64,000 bases of DNA, from positions 496,001 to 560,000 of the forward strand of contig NC_014259.1 of NCBI RefSeq assembly GCF_000196795.1, written 5' to 3'. Both the position numbers and the translations under genes were made by a program. Shown in pieces: positions 1 to 8,368 of the stretch; within the stretch, counting starts at the first letter, position 1; every line of letters begins with the position of its first letter. Source of the DNA: Acinetobacter oleivorans DR1. GTDB lineage: Bacteria > Pseudomonadota > Gammaproteobacteria > Pseudomonadales > Moraxellaceae. The notes beneath the pieces were generated by a model that did no database searches, had not been told where the DNA came from, and saw nothing but the letters and a program-made list of their open reading frames with translations.

Positions 1-667
1 GGCCTGCAATTTCTGCAAGTACATCATCTAAAGGTCGAGAAACTTCTTCACCGCGTGTATATGGAACTACACAGAAAGAGCAGTATTTAGAACAGCCTTC
101 CATGATAGAAACAAATGCTTTAAAGCCTTCTACGCGTGGTTCTGGTAAAAAGTCGAACTTTTCAATATCTGGGAAAGAAATATCAACGAGTTTGATTTTG
201 TCTTTTTTAGGTTTTTCTACTTGAGCATTATGTTGATCAAGCATTTGTGGTAAACGGTGTAATGTTTGAGGGCCAAAAATCATGTCTACATAAGGCGCAC
301 GTTTTTGAATATTGTCGCCTTCTTGAGAGGCAACACATCCACCGACACCAATCACAAGATCAGGATTCTTGTCTTTTAGTTTACGCCAGCGCCCTAATTC
401 ACTAAATACTTTTTCCTGTGCTTTTTCACGGATAGAACACGTATTCATGAGCAGGATGTCTGCTTCATTAGGGTTACTCGTTAAAATGTAACCGTGAGAG
501 TCCCCTAAAAGGTCTGCCATACGGTGACTGTCATACTCATTCATCTGACACCCTTGAGTTTCAATATAAAGTTTTTTTATTGAAACATCAGTGGTGTGCG
601 TTGGCTGGGTAACAGTGTTTTCTGAGGCAGCTTTGGCACCATTGGGAATGAAGGTTTGAACCGTCAT
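1..667 (-). CDS. miaB: MiaB, tRNA-2-methylthio-N6-dimethylallyladenosine synthase (partial, cut by window start)
   Basis: Radical-SAM methylthiotransferase that adds the 2-methylthio group to i6A37 of tRNAs reading UNN codons. About 222 N-terminal residues are visible; the rest lies before base 1. The N-terminal MTTase domain shows the three cluster cysteines in IETQGCQMNEYD, MNTCSIREKA and VGGCVASQEG. The radical-SAM CxxxCxxC follows in EGCSKYCSFCVVPYTRG. The ATG at 667 starts MTVQTFIPNG. It is followed by a low-conservation tail of about 25 residues before the first conserved strand, which is usual in Acinetobacter. The family is unambiguous; MiaB is preferred over its paralogue RimO because of the YIETQGCQMNEYDS opening. 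Confidence 0.95.
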   Translation of the reverse strand, partial: MTVQTFIPNGAKAASENTVTQPTHTTDVSIKKLYIETQGCQMNEYDSHRMADLLGDSHGYILTSNPNEADILLMNTCSIREKAQEKVFSELGRWRKLKDKNPDLVIGVGGCVASQEGDNIQKRAPYVDMIFGPQTLHRLPQMLDQHNAQVEKPKKDKIKLVDISFPDIEKFDFLPEPRVEGFKAFVSIMEGCSKYCSFCVVPYTRGEEVSRPLDDVLAEIAG

Positions 668-954
668 GCAGGCTCCTAACAGATCGATCTAAAAAAGAAT
701 AAATTTGCCCAAAATGGGTCAAACCATTCATTATAGCAGTATTTGGACCGAACCGATAACAGTAAACCTTTAGAACGTGACACCGTTTTTTTGAAGTAAA
801 TTATGTGAATTTTAATGATGTTGAATCATAGAGTTACATAACACAACAAAAGAAAGCACGAAGACTAATTAAACTATGCTTTGAAGGTGAATAGTCAGGG
901 TTTAACACATTTATGAGACCAAGTAGAAAGAGCTCATCAATCCATAGTCGTGTA

Positions 955-2898
955 ATGAAAAATAAATATATGCATCGTAGCTGGTTAGGAGCTATGTGTT
1001 TACTTGGTTGTTCATTTACCTATGCTGCCGAAGAGCAGTTCAATGATGCATTAAATGCTGCAAATAGTGGCAATACCGCGTTATTAGACCAATATCAGCT
1101 TGCTATGCAAAATGATGTATTGGGGTACTATCCAGAATATTGGAAACTTAATACCAATCTTGGCTTTCAACCTTCAGCTTCGATTGTAAGTTTTGCTCAA
1201 CGTTATCCTCAATCAGCAATGGCTGAGAAATTAGCAGCCGATTATGTTGAAGAAAAAGTTAAACAAGCTGACTTCGCATCTGCACAACCTTTACTATCTT
1301 ATGTCACGAATCCAGATCAGGCCGAAAACTGTGCATTGGCGCAGGTGAGAGCCAAAACCGGTGATGCATTAGTTTTTGCTGAATATAAAGATGTATGGTT
1401 AGCCACCGAATCGCAACCTGAATCTTGTGTGGGGCTTGGACGCTTGATGTTATCTAGCCCATTAATGAGTCAGCAAGATAAGCAACAGCGCCTTTGGGTG
1501 CAATTACGTTCTGGTTTAACAGGACAGGCCCTTGCTACGGCACAGACTTTAGGTATGAATTTGTCTTTGGCTCAGCTTAATCAAATTCAGGCTAACCCAC
1601 TCAATTATTTATGGAGTGCGCCTAAAACAAATGATACGGACTATGCTTATTTGATTTTTGCATTAGGTCGTTTGGCTAATAATGACTTACCTAATGCTTT
1701 TTCGAACGTACAACGTGTCGCTCAAGGTACACCAGATAATATACAAAAGTATTTATATAGAACGGTCGCTTATATTGGTGGCACCACAGTCATGAAAAAT
1801 AATTTCAATCGTGAAGTTCTTCAATATTTTGATGCAAGTTACGGTTACCCTCTAAGCCCTGAAGAAGCTGAAATTTATGCGCGTCAGGCAATTCGATTTG
1901 GTGCGTGGGAAAGTTTAATTCGTGCTATTGATGCTATGAGCGTGACACAAAAACAAGAAGATCGCTGGCAATATTGGCTTGCTCGTGCAACAGAACAGCG
2001 CAATGACAGTAATTCAAAAAATACTGCGCAACGTATTTATAAGAAATTAGCTGAAAGTGGCGATGACTATCACAACCTGTTAGCTAAAGATCGTTTGGGT
2101 GAACGTTATAATCACCAACCTTATGATGACCAGCCAACAGCAAGTGATTTAAGACGTTTAGATCAGAATGTTCACTTTAATCGTGCTTTTACTTTAAGAC
2201 GTATTAATGCAAATCCAACTTATACCAATCGAGAATGGAACTGGGCCGTTCGACAAGCTTATCTTCAACATGATGATGGTGTGTTGTTAGCTGCTGCAAA
2301 GCGTGCTCATGATATGGGATGGTATGACCGTGCGATTTACGCAGCAGATCGTACAACAAATAAACATAATGATACGTATCGCTATGTGACCCCCCATAAG
2401 ACTAATGTCGTAAGTCATAGTTACAATGCAGGAATTGATCCAGCGTGGGCTTATGGTTTAATGCGACAAGAAAGCCGATTTGTTACCTCTGCACGCTCTC
2501 ACGTTGGAGCGGGTGGACTTATGCAAATTATGCCCGATACGGCAAAGTTGATTGCACGTCAAATGGGCGAAACCTATAATCCAGCGGCATTAAATGAAAT
2601 GAATACCAATATTCGATATGGTACATTTTATTTGTCGATGATTCAGGGACAATTAAGCAATAATCCAGTTTTGGCAACGGCAGGTTATAATGCTGGACCT
2701 AATCGGGCAAGACGTTGGCAACCGGACTTTCAATCAATTTCGGCTGATCAATATACAGAGACAATTCCATTGTTAGAAACCAGAGACTATGTCAAGCATG
2801 TTATGACGAATGCAACACATTATGGTGTGATATTAGGGCAAGGGGCTCAATCATTATCACAACGTATGAAAGTCATTCCAATGCGTACATCGCCTTAA
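955..2898 (+). CDS. slt: Soluble lytic murein transglycosylase (Slt70-like)
   Basis: Periplasmic enzyme cleaving the MurNAc-GlcNAc bond of peptidoglycan to give 1,6-anhydromuropeptides. The long N-terminal part is alpha-helical superhelix as in Slt70. The C-terminal SLT domain carries the catalytic Glu in GLMRQESRF (about residue 506 from this start), then GAGGLMQIMPDTAK and ATAGYNAGPNRA. The frame is open back to an ATG at 913, which would add 14 polar residues. The ATG at 955 gives a cleaner signal peptide: MKNK, a hydrophobic stretch, then cleavage near TYA-A. A Cys in LLGCS could also be read as a lipobox, so a membrane-anchored form is possible. Neither start has a convincing ribosome site. 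The next gene begins 56 bases later and may be co-transcribed. Confidence 0.9.
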   Translation: MKNKYMHRSWLGAMCLLGCSFTYAAEEQFNDALNAANSGNTALLDQYQLAMQNDVLGYYPEYWKLNTNLGFQPSASIVSFAQRYPQSAMAEKLAADYVEEKVKQADFASAQPLLSYVTNPDQAENCALAQVRAKTGDALVFAEYKDVWLATESQPESCVGLGRLMLSSPLMSQQDKQQRLWVQLRSGLTGQALATAQTLGMNLSLAQLNQIQANPLNYLWSAPKTNDTDYAYLIFALGRLANNDLPNAFSNVQRVAQGTPDNIQKYLYRTVAYIGGTTVMKNNFNREVLQYFDASYGYPLSPEEAEIYARQAIRFGAWESLIRAIDAMSVTQKQEDRWQYWLARATEQRNDSNSKNTAQRIYKKLAESGDDYHNLLAKDRLGERYNHQPYDDQPTASDLRRLDQNVHFNRAFTLRRINANPTYTNREWNWAVRQAYLQHDDGVLLAAAKRAHDMGWYDRAIYAADRTTNKHNDTYRYVTPHKTNVVSHSYNAGIDPAWAYGLMRQESRFVTSARSHVGAGGLMQIMPDTAKLIARQMGETYNPAALNEMNTNIRYGTFYLSMIQGQLSNNPVLATAGYNAGPNRARRWQPDFQSISADQYTETIPLLETRDYVKHVMTNATHYGVILGQGAQSLSQRMKVIPMRTSP

Positions 2899-2954
2899 GT
2901 TTAGGTGGTTGATGATGGATCTTCTTTTAATTGGCATATTCAAGTTTTAATTAA

Positions 2955-3617
2955 ATGAAATATAGATATTTGGAACTTCGTTCAATTTTGCAACTTGCAT
3001 GGTGGCTTATCTGTGCAGGGGTAGGATTGATGAGTTCCGTTTTGCATGCCGAACCTGTTAATTTACAGGGATATGTTATGCACGTACAAATGACACCTGC
3101 CGCATGTGCGTTAGATCCCTCTAAACAAAAACAACGTAAATGTCTTGAAGGATATTCACTGACAATTACAGGCCTTATGCCAGAAACAAATCAGACTGAT
3201 TGTTCAACAGAAAGTTCGGCAGCTCTTTCCCCATTGCAAGCCAAAGTCGTAGCTCGGGTCATGCCTGACAACAATGCTCGTGTACAGCTTTGGAAGAGTG
3301 TAGGGGGATGCGTTCCTATGAATGCAAGTCAATATTTCCGGACAGTCATTAACTTTGCTGAACGTTTAAAAATTCCAGCTAGTCTTACCAGTTCGACAAA
3401 TGTTGAAATTCAACAGTCGGCCTTAAAACAGCAATTTACTCGTCTTAATCCGAGCTTGCCGCAAAATGGTATTCGTTTGACTTGTCAGTTATCACGTTCA
3501 GATGTTGTTTTAACGGAAGTGAAGGTATGTTACACGGTAAAAGGCCAATATAAACAATGTGCAAATCATGTGGTATCGAATTGCCCTGGTGAAATTACGA
3601 TTAAAGGTAGTTACTAA
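2955..3617 (+). CDS. RNase T2-fold exported protein, catalytic residues apparently lost
   Basis: A 220-residue protein with a signal peptide ending near VLHA-EP. It follows the RNase T2 layout: an N-terminal strand (YVMHVQMTPAACA), a CAS I-like segment, a CAS II-like segment, then YFRTVINFAERLKIPASL, which matches the family's YFxxAxxLxxxxxIP helix. The first catalytic motif, HGLWP in active enzymes, reads TGLMP (residues 72-76). The second, HEWxKHGxC, reads QLWKSVGGC (111-119). All the catalytic histidines plus the Glu and Lys are therefore replaced, while the structural Trp, Gly and Cys remain. At least eight cysteines suggest a disulfide-rich periplasmic fold. I recall reports of an A. baumannii RNase T2-family protein affecting surface colonisation, but I cannot confirm it is this gene. 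It is probably not a ribonuclease by the classical mechanism. Confidence 0.75.
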   Translation: MKYRYLELRSILQLAWWLICAGVGLMSSVLHAEPVNLQGYVMHVQMTPAACALDPSKQKQRKCLEGYSLTITGLMPETNQTDCSTESSAALSPLQAKVVARVMPDNNARVQLWKSVGGCVPMNASQYFRTVINFAERLKIPASLTSSTNVEIQQSALKQQFTRLNPSLPQNGIRLTCQLSRSDVVLTEVKVCYTVKGQYKQCANHVVSNCPGEITIKGSY

Positions 3618-3828
3618 AGGTAACTATCATTTCGTAAAAAAATGCTGACCATACATTGAATCTATTTGTAAAGATTAATTTGTATTTTCTATCAGACTTT
3701 TGGTGAAAATGAGTCGCTTTTACATGCATCTGCCACATCTTTAGAGTACAATCTTTGCCGTTTATGATGATTTGGTTAGATGGAATTCCTATTTAGCCCG
3801 ATTAAGGACACTCATTGGAGACAATTAC

Positions 3829-4815
3829 ATGAAGCAACCCGTTCGTGTTGCCGTGACTGGCGCTGCAGGTCAAATTGGTTACAGCTTATTATTCCGTATC
3901 GCAAGCGGTGAAATGTTAGGTAAAGATCAACCTGTTATTTTACAATTGCTTGAAGTTCCAGTTGAAAAAGCTCAACAAGCGCTTAAAGGCGTAATGATGG
4001 AACTTGATGACTGTGCTTTCCCTTTATTGGCTGGCATGATCGGGACTGATGATCCGAAAGTTGCATTTAAAGATGCTGACTACGCTTTATTGGTAGGTTC
4101 TCGTCCACGTGGTCCTGGTATGGAACGTGCTGACTTGTTAAAAGTTAACGGTGAAATTTTCATCGGTCAAGGTCAAGCATTAAACGAAGTTGCTAGTCGT
4201 GACGTTAAAGTATTAGTTGTAGGTAACCCTGCAAACACTAACGCTTACATCGCTATGAACTCTGCTCCAGATCTTCCAGCGAAAAACTTTACTGCTATGT
4301 TGCGTCTTGACCACAACCGTGCGTTGACTCAAGTTGCTCAAAAAGCTGGTGTTGCAGTTGCTGATATCGAACACTTAACAGTTTGGGGCAACCACTCTCC
4401 AACAATGTATGCTGACTACCGTTTTGCAACTGCAAATGGCGAAAGCTTAAAAGACAAAATCAACGATGCGGCATGGAACAAAGATGTGTTCCTTCCAACT
4501 GTTGGTAAACGTGGTGCTGCGATTATCGAAGCGCGTGGTTTGTCTTCTGCTGCTTCTGCTGCTAACGCTGCAATTGACCATATGCGCGATTGGGCACTTG
4601 GCACAAACGGCAAATGGGTAACTATGGGTATTCCATCTGACGGTTCTTATGGTATTCCAGAAGGCGTTATGTTCGGTTTCCCTGTAACAACTGAGAATGG
4701 TGAATACAAAATCGTTCAAGGTTTAGAAATCGATGAATTCAGCCGTGAGCGTATCAACTTTACGTTAAATGAGCTTGAAGAAGAACGTGCAGCAATTGCT
4801 GACATGTTGAAATAA
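3829..4815 (+). CDS. mdh: Malate dehydrogenase
   Basis: NAD-dependent malate dehydrogenase of the TCA cycle (malate to oxaloacetate), 328 residues, cytosolic. The N-terminal Rossmann loop reads TGAAGQIGYSLLFRI. The substrate arginines lie in the mobile loop SRPRGPGMERADLL, and the catalytic His is H189 in WGNHSPTMYAD. This is the Acinetobacter/actinobacterial group of MDH rather than the shorter E. coli type. The frame is open to 3772, but the ATG at 3829 is chosen because GGAG at 3817-3820 sits eight bases before it and the family begins MKQPVRVAVTGAAG. It is a single-gene unit closed by a strong terminator. The many GCT and GGT codons suggest high expression. Confidence 0.97.
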   Translation: MKQPVRVAVTGAAGQIGYSLLFRIASGEMLGKDQPVILQLLEVPVEKAQQALKGVMMELDDCAFPLLAGMIGTDDPKVAFKDADYALLVGSRPRGPGMERADLLKVNGEIFIGQGQALNEVASRDVKVLVVGNPANTNAYIAMNSAPDLPAKNFTAMLRLDHNRALTQVAQKAGVAVADIEHLTVWGNHSPTMYADYRFATANGESLKDKINDAAWNKDVFLPTVGKRGAAIIEARGLSSAASAANAAIDHMRDWALGTNGKWVTMGIPSDGSYGIPEGVMFGFPVTTENGEYKIVQGLEIDEFSRERINFTLNELEEERAAIADMLK

Positions 4816-4836
4816 TTTATCTTTTTGATAAGTTAA

Positions 4837-4866
4837 AAAAAGCACTCTTTTTAGAGTGCTTTTTTA
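4837..4866 (+). terminator. Rho-independent terminator of mdh
   Basis: Perfect 8-bp stem AGCACTCT/AGAGTGCT (4841-4848 with 4853-4860) and a TTTT loop, preceded by an A-run and followed by a T-run, 25 bases after the mdh stop. Confidence 0.93.
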
Positions 4867-4991
4867 TATTTAATCATTTGAAACAAAACACAAAAAACAA
4901 CAAGAAAATATAAACATTATCATGCATATAAAAAGGTTTTATTGTTAGATTAGTTAATAGATGATTTAAAACAAGTTATAGGAGAATAACA

Positions 4992-5237
4992 ATGTTTGAA
5001 CAGCAACCTACTTTAGAGCTTTTATTTGATCAGCTGGGTTTAGCTTCAGATGAAGCAAGCATCGAAAACTTTATCAAAACACATCAATTGCCTGCTGAGC
5101 AGAAATTACATGAAGCCTCTTTTTGGTCAAAAGGTCAAAGTGATTTTTTAAAGAGCCATTGGGAAAAAGATGATGAATGGATTGTGGTGATTGATGAACT
5201 TAATGAACAACTACACGAAGATAGTGTGAAAAAATAA
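4992..5237 (+). CDS. DUF2789 family small protein
   Basis: An 81-residue acidic protein of the DUF2789 family, common in gamma-proteobacteria and of unknown function. It has no signal peptide or membrane segment, and the predicted structure is mostly helical. The recognisable part is MFEQQPTLELLFDQLGL followed by a conserved HEASFWSKGQSDFLK segment. AGGAGA at 4980-4985 lies six bases before the ATG. The gene stands alone between the mdh terminator and a converging hairpin, so it has its own promoter in the AT-rich 4870-4980 stretch. Confidence 0.8.
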   Translation: MFEQQPTLELLFDQLGLASDEASIENFIKTHQLPAEQKLHEASFWSKGQSDFLKSHWEKDDEWIVVIDELNEQLHEDSVKK

Positions 5238-5251
5238 ACGAATAAAACAAA

Positions 5252-5284
5252 GGCCTGTTTTACATTCAATATATAAAACAGGCC
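5252..5284. terminator. Bidirectional terminator between converging genes
   Basis: An 11-bp perfect inverted repeat (5252-5262 with 5274-5284, arm GGCCTGTTTTA). A run of A/C upstream reads as TTTGTTTTATT on the minus strand, so it ends the minus-strand gene well and the plus-strand DUF2789 gene less well. Confidence 0.8.
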
Positions 5285-5300
5285 CAATTACATTAACTGT

Positions 5301-5828
5301 TTAATGTGTCTTTATTTTTAATTGATCCTTGTACCATGGCTCATGACGGACAAGGTCAAATACAGGTTGGCCATGAAGCAATTCAAGATCACACGTGCTT
5401 GTTGATAAATATTTAGTTAACCAATGGCGAGTCAATGCCGACTCTTGTCGAGCGGCTGACGCATAAGCCAAGAAGAAATAAATATCAGCATGTTCATGAT
5501 GTGCTAATGGCTTCAAAATTTGTTGAGTAATCAACGCAAAACGTTTTTCTTTATTTAGTTCAAAATAAAGCATATACGCTTTGGCTAAGTGTAGAGACAA
5601 ATTAAGATATAAGCTCAAAGGCATTTCTTCATATTCCATACGAGCTTGTTCAAGCAAAACAATCGCTTCTTGTAAAAAATGAAGTTGTTCTTGGCGAACA
5701 CGACTTAATACGACAAGTTGCATGCGTAACTCTGCACGCTCCAAAGCAAGTTCAGGCGTATTTTCAGTCAAATAAAGTTGGTCTGTTTCACCAATTCGGT
5801 TCACAATTGTTTTACTTTCAATAGACAT
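5301..5828 (-). CDS. Hypothetical helical (TPR-like) cytoplasmic protein
   Basis: A 175-residue protein I do not recognise by name. It is almost entirely predicted helical, with repeated Leu/Ala-rich amphipathic segments (LQEAIVLLEQARMEYEE, LYLNLSLHLAKAYMLYF, IYFFLAYASAARQESA). These look like tetratricopeptide-type helix pairs, so a protein-binding scaffold is the simplest inference. There is no signal peptide. The start is supported by GAAGGT seven bases before the ATG on the minus strand. It lies downstream of the 2OG oxygenase gene on the same strand, with 67 bases between. Confidence 0.7.
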   Translation of the reverse strand: MSIESKTIVNRIGETDQLYLTENTPELALERAELRMQLVVLSRVRQEQLHFLQEAIVLLEQARMEYEEMPLSLYLNLSLHLAKAYMLYFELNKEKRFALITQQILKPLAHHEHADIYFFLAYASAARQESALTRHWLTKYLSTSTCDLELLHGQPVFDLVRHEPWYKDQLKIKTH

Positions 5829-5895
5829 ACGCCATTACCTTCTTTAATCAATAGCTTTTATATCGGGTTCATTTACCAAATTTAAAGAGTAACCA

Positions 5896-6501
5896 TTAAA
5901 CCCAAATCGAATTTCCGCTACGAAGCCAAGCTGTGATAGAGAGTCTTTGTTGTTTTGAAGTTAATACTTCATGTAATAAGTAGCTTTGAAATATTACAAG
6001 TCGATTTGGTTCTGGATTAACGATATGCCACTTCTCATTTTTATCTTGCAGTCGTAATTGACCACCCCAATCTTCTTGCCATTCTGGATGTAAATAATAA
6101 ACGGTTGAGATAATACGATCATTTTTTTGCTGAGGATTGTCTCGGTGTAAAGCATAAAACTCACCCAAACCATAACGGGCGAAATGAGCTTCCACTTCTT
6201 TAATTCCTAAATAGAATGCTTGATTTAGATTTTGTGAAAAAGAAGTTAAGGTTTCAATATGTTGCTGAGCAATAGGAAGTTGATCATTAATCCAGAGAAT
6301 ATGATCGCTACGGATATTACTCATCACGCCGTTTTGAATGCCAGCTTCTCTAAACTCATCAATATGATGGTTACACTCGTTAGCGACTTGAGCGCGATAT
6401 TGATCCGAATAGGCTTGATTAATAATCGCAAAGCCATGCGTATTTAAATCATCTAGAATTTGATCCAGATCCCATGAGTCTGGAAGCGGGTGAGAGAGCA
6501 T
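5896..6501 (-). CDS. 2-oxoglutarate/Fe(II)-dependent oxygenase (prolyl-hydroxylase-like)
   Basis: A 201-residue oxygenase with a double-stranded beta-helix core. It shows the Fe(II) ligands HxD in FYALHRDN and the distal His in SYLLHEV. The 2-oxoglutarate-binding Arg is in QRLSITAWLR, and the family's GGQLRL strand lies between. It most resembles the SM-20/P4Hc type that hydroxylates protein side chains; the substrate cannot be told from sequence. The frame extends to a TTG at 6531, but the ATG at 6501 has GAGG five to six bases upstream and is preferred. Confidence 0.85.
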   Translation of the reverse strand: MLSHPLPDSWDLDQILDDLNTHGFAIINQAYSDQYRAQVANECNHHIDEFREAGIQNGVMSNIRSDHILWINDQLPIAQQHIETLTSFSQNLNQAFYLGIKEVEAHFARYGLGEFYALHRDNPQQKNDRIISTVYYLHPEWQEDWGGQLRLQDKNEKWHIVNPEPNRLVIFQSYLLHEVLTSKQQRLSITAWLRSGNSIWV

Positions 6502-6618
6502 ATAACCTCGAGTAGATCGTAAAAATATCAAGCCGCTCTATTTTAGATGATCACAACCTTACGAAAGAATATTTTTTTCATGTTAAACTATTTGTTGAAT
6601 TGAGGAATTAAAGTCAAC

Positions 6619-7476
6619 ATGAATTACCGTCACCATTTCCATGCGGGCAACTTTGCAGATGTTATGAAGCATGTGCTTTTGCTACAGCTTCTCAACCGTT
6701 TAAATGCTAAAGATAAACCTTATCGTTATATCGATACGCATGGAGGTGCAGGAAAATATGATTTATCTCTGGCGCCTGCACAAAAGTCTGGAGAGTTTCT
6801 TACAGGCATTCACCGTCTAGTTCAAATATCTGAAATGGAAAAGCGTCAGGCACCTGAAGCAATCCAACAATATTTGAAGTTGGTAGAACAGCTACGCTCT
6901 GAAGAAGGCAAAGGTAGTTATCCGGGCTCACCATGGTTTGCTTTGCAAGGCATGCGTGAAATTGATAAGGCAACAATTTTTGAAATGCAACGTGATGTCT
7001 TTCAACAATTGCGACACAATATTTATGATAAACGTGCAGGTTTACATGAACGTGATGCCTACGAAGGTCTGCTCGGCGTAATTCCGCCAAAAGAAAAACG
7101 TGGTTTGGTCATGATTGACCCACCTTACGAATTAGAACGTAAAGATTTTCCGCAATTAGTTGAACTGTTACAACAAGCTCATAAGAAATGGCCAACAGGC
7201 GTTTTTGCAGTTTGGTATCCAATTAAAGACCGAGCGATGATTGAACGTTTTGAAAAGAAAATGTTTAAAACAGGAATTCGCCGTCAGTTGGTCTGCGAAA
7301 TTTGTGTATGGCCAGATGACACACCTGTAGGCTTGAATGGTTGTGGTCTATTAGTGATTAACCCACCTTGGCAGTTCTCTGAACAGGCTGACCAGGCTCT
7401 ACAGTGGTTATTCCCGCATCTACGCATGCAAGAAACTGGTGGTCACGCTGCTGTTCGCTGGTTAGTAGGTGAGTAA
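6619..7476 (+). CDS. rlmJ: 23S rRNA (adenine(2030)-N6)-methyltransferase RlmJ
   Basis: Methylates A2030 of 23S rRNA. It is 285 residues long, typical for the family. The diagnostic N-terminus MNYRHHFHAGNFADVMKH is present. The SAM-dependent N6-adenine methyltransferase catalytic tetrad reads DPPY in GLVMIDPPYELERKD (about residues 170-175). The C-terminal segment NGCGLLVINPPWQF is also characteristic. It is transcribed divergently from the oxygenase gene. The pssA gene follows after 41 bases. Confidence 0.96.
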   Translation: MNYRHHFHAGNFADVMKHVLLLQLLNRLNAKDKPYRYIDTHGGAGKYDLSLAPAQKSGEFLTGIHRLVQISEMEKRQAPEAIQQYLKLVEQLRSEEGKGSYPGSPWFALQGMREIDKATIFEMQRDVFQQLRHNIYDKRAGLHERDAYEGLLGVIPPKEKRGLVMIDPPYELERKDFPQLVELLQQAHKKWPTGVFAVWYPIKDRAMIERFEKKMFKTGIRRQLVCEICVWPDDTPVGLNGCGLLVINPPWQFSEQADQALQWLFPHLRMQETGGHAAVRWLVGE

Positions 7477-7517
7477 CAGTTAACTTAAATCAATGCACAT
7501 GTTTGGAATAGAAAATA

Positions 7518-8351
7518 ATGACAAATGCGCCTAAACCAGAGCAAGATTTAACTCATAATGAACATTCATTTGATGGGATTACATTCGAAGTGGTTGAAGA
7601 AGAGGATAATCCGGAAGGACAAAAAGTGAAGCGCCGAGGTATTTATCTTTGGCCTAACTTAATTACGACAGCCGCTTTGTTGTCTGGTTTCTATTCCATC
7701 ATTGCAAGTATGAATGGGGATTTTACCCAAGCTATTTATGCCATTTTTATAGCAGCGCTTCTAGATGGTCTAGATGGCCGAGTTGCTCGCGCGATTGGTG
7801 CACAAAGTGCTTTTGGCGAGCAATATGATTCTCTTTCTGATTTATTAGCTTTTGGTGTGGCTCCGGCAATGCTGATGTATAGCTGGAGTTTGCATGATTT
7901 AGGCCGTATCGGGTTAGCATGTTGTTTTGTTTATACAGCATGTGCAGCTTTCCGTTTAGCACGTTTCAATGTACAAATTGGTGTTGTTGATAAGCGCTAT
8001 TTTATTGGGATTGCAAGTCCACTCGCTGCCATTATCATTATTTCCCTTGTGTGGGTTGCTCGCGATTATCCTTTCATTTTTGATTTACGTGATATAGCGA
8101 TTAAATCCATTAATGCTGTGATTATGGTTGTTGTGGGGTTGCTCATGATTTCCAATATTAAATATTACTCTTTCAAACAAATGGACCGTAAACGCGTTCC
8201 CTTTGTAGTTATGTTGCCAGTAGTACTGATTTTTGCAGCAATCACTTATAATATTCCAATGGGCATTTTGACTGTTTCAATTCTCTATGCTCTTTCTGGT
8301 TTTGTTACGACACTATTTGCACGAAAGAGTAACGAAACAATAAAAACATAA
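7518..8351 (+). CDS. pssA: CDP-diacylglycerol--serine O-phosphatidyltransferase
   Basis: Integral membrane enzyme making phosphatidylserine, the precursor of phosphatidylethanolamine. The complete CDP-alcohol phosphatidyltransferase signature DG-x2-AR-x8-G-x3-D-x3-D is visible in DGRVARAIGAQSAFGEQYD plus the following SLSD (about residues 86-108). Several hydrophobic helices surround it and fill the C-terminal half. A charged N-terminal tail of about 45 residues precedes the first helix. It is the Gram-positive/pssA-type enzyme, not the peripheral phospholipase-D-like PssA of E. coli. Confidence 0.94.
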   Translation: MTNAPKPEQDLTHNEHSFDGITFEVVEEEDNPEGQKVKRRGIYLWPNLITTAALLSGFYSIIASMNGDFTQAIYAIFIAALLDGLDGRVARAIGAQSAFGEQYDSLSDLLAFGVAPAMLMYSWSLHDLGRIGLACCFVYTACAAFRLARFNVQIGVVDKRYFIGIASPLAAIIIISLVWVARDYPFIFDLRDIAIKSINAVIMVVVGLLMISNIKYYSFKQMDRKRVPFVVMLPVVLIFAAITYNIPMGILTVSILYALSGFVTTLFARKSNETIKT

Positions 8352-8368
8352 AATAGAAGAGGTTCAGT

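Noticed and set aside
4416..4719. Two antisense frames inside mdh
   Set aside because: Open frames opposite a GC-richer, highly expressed gene; no ribosome site and no protein-like pattern.
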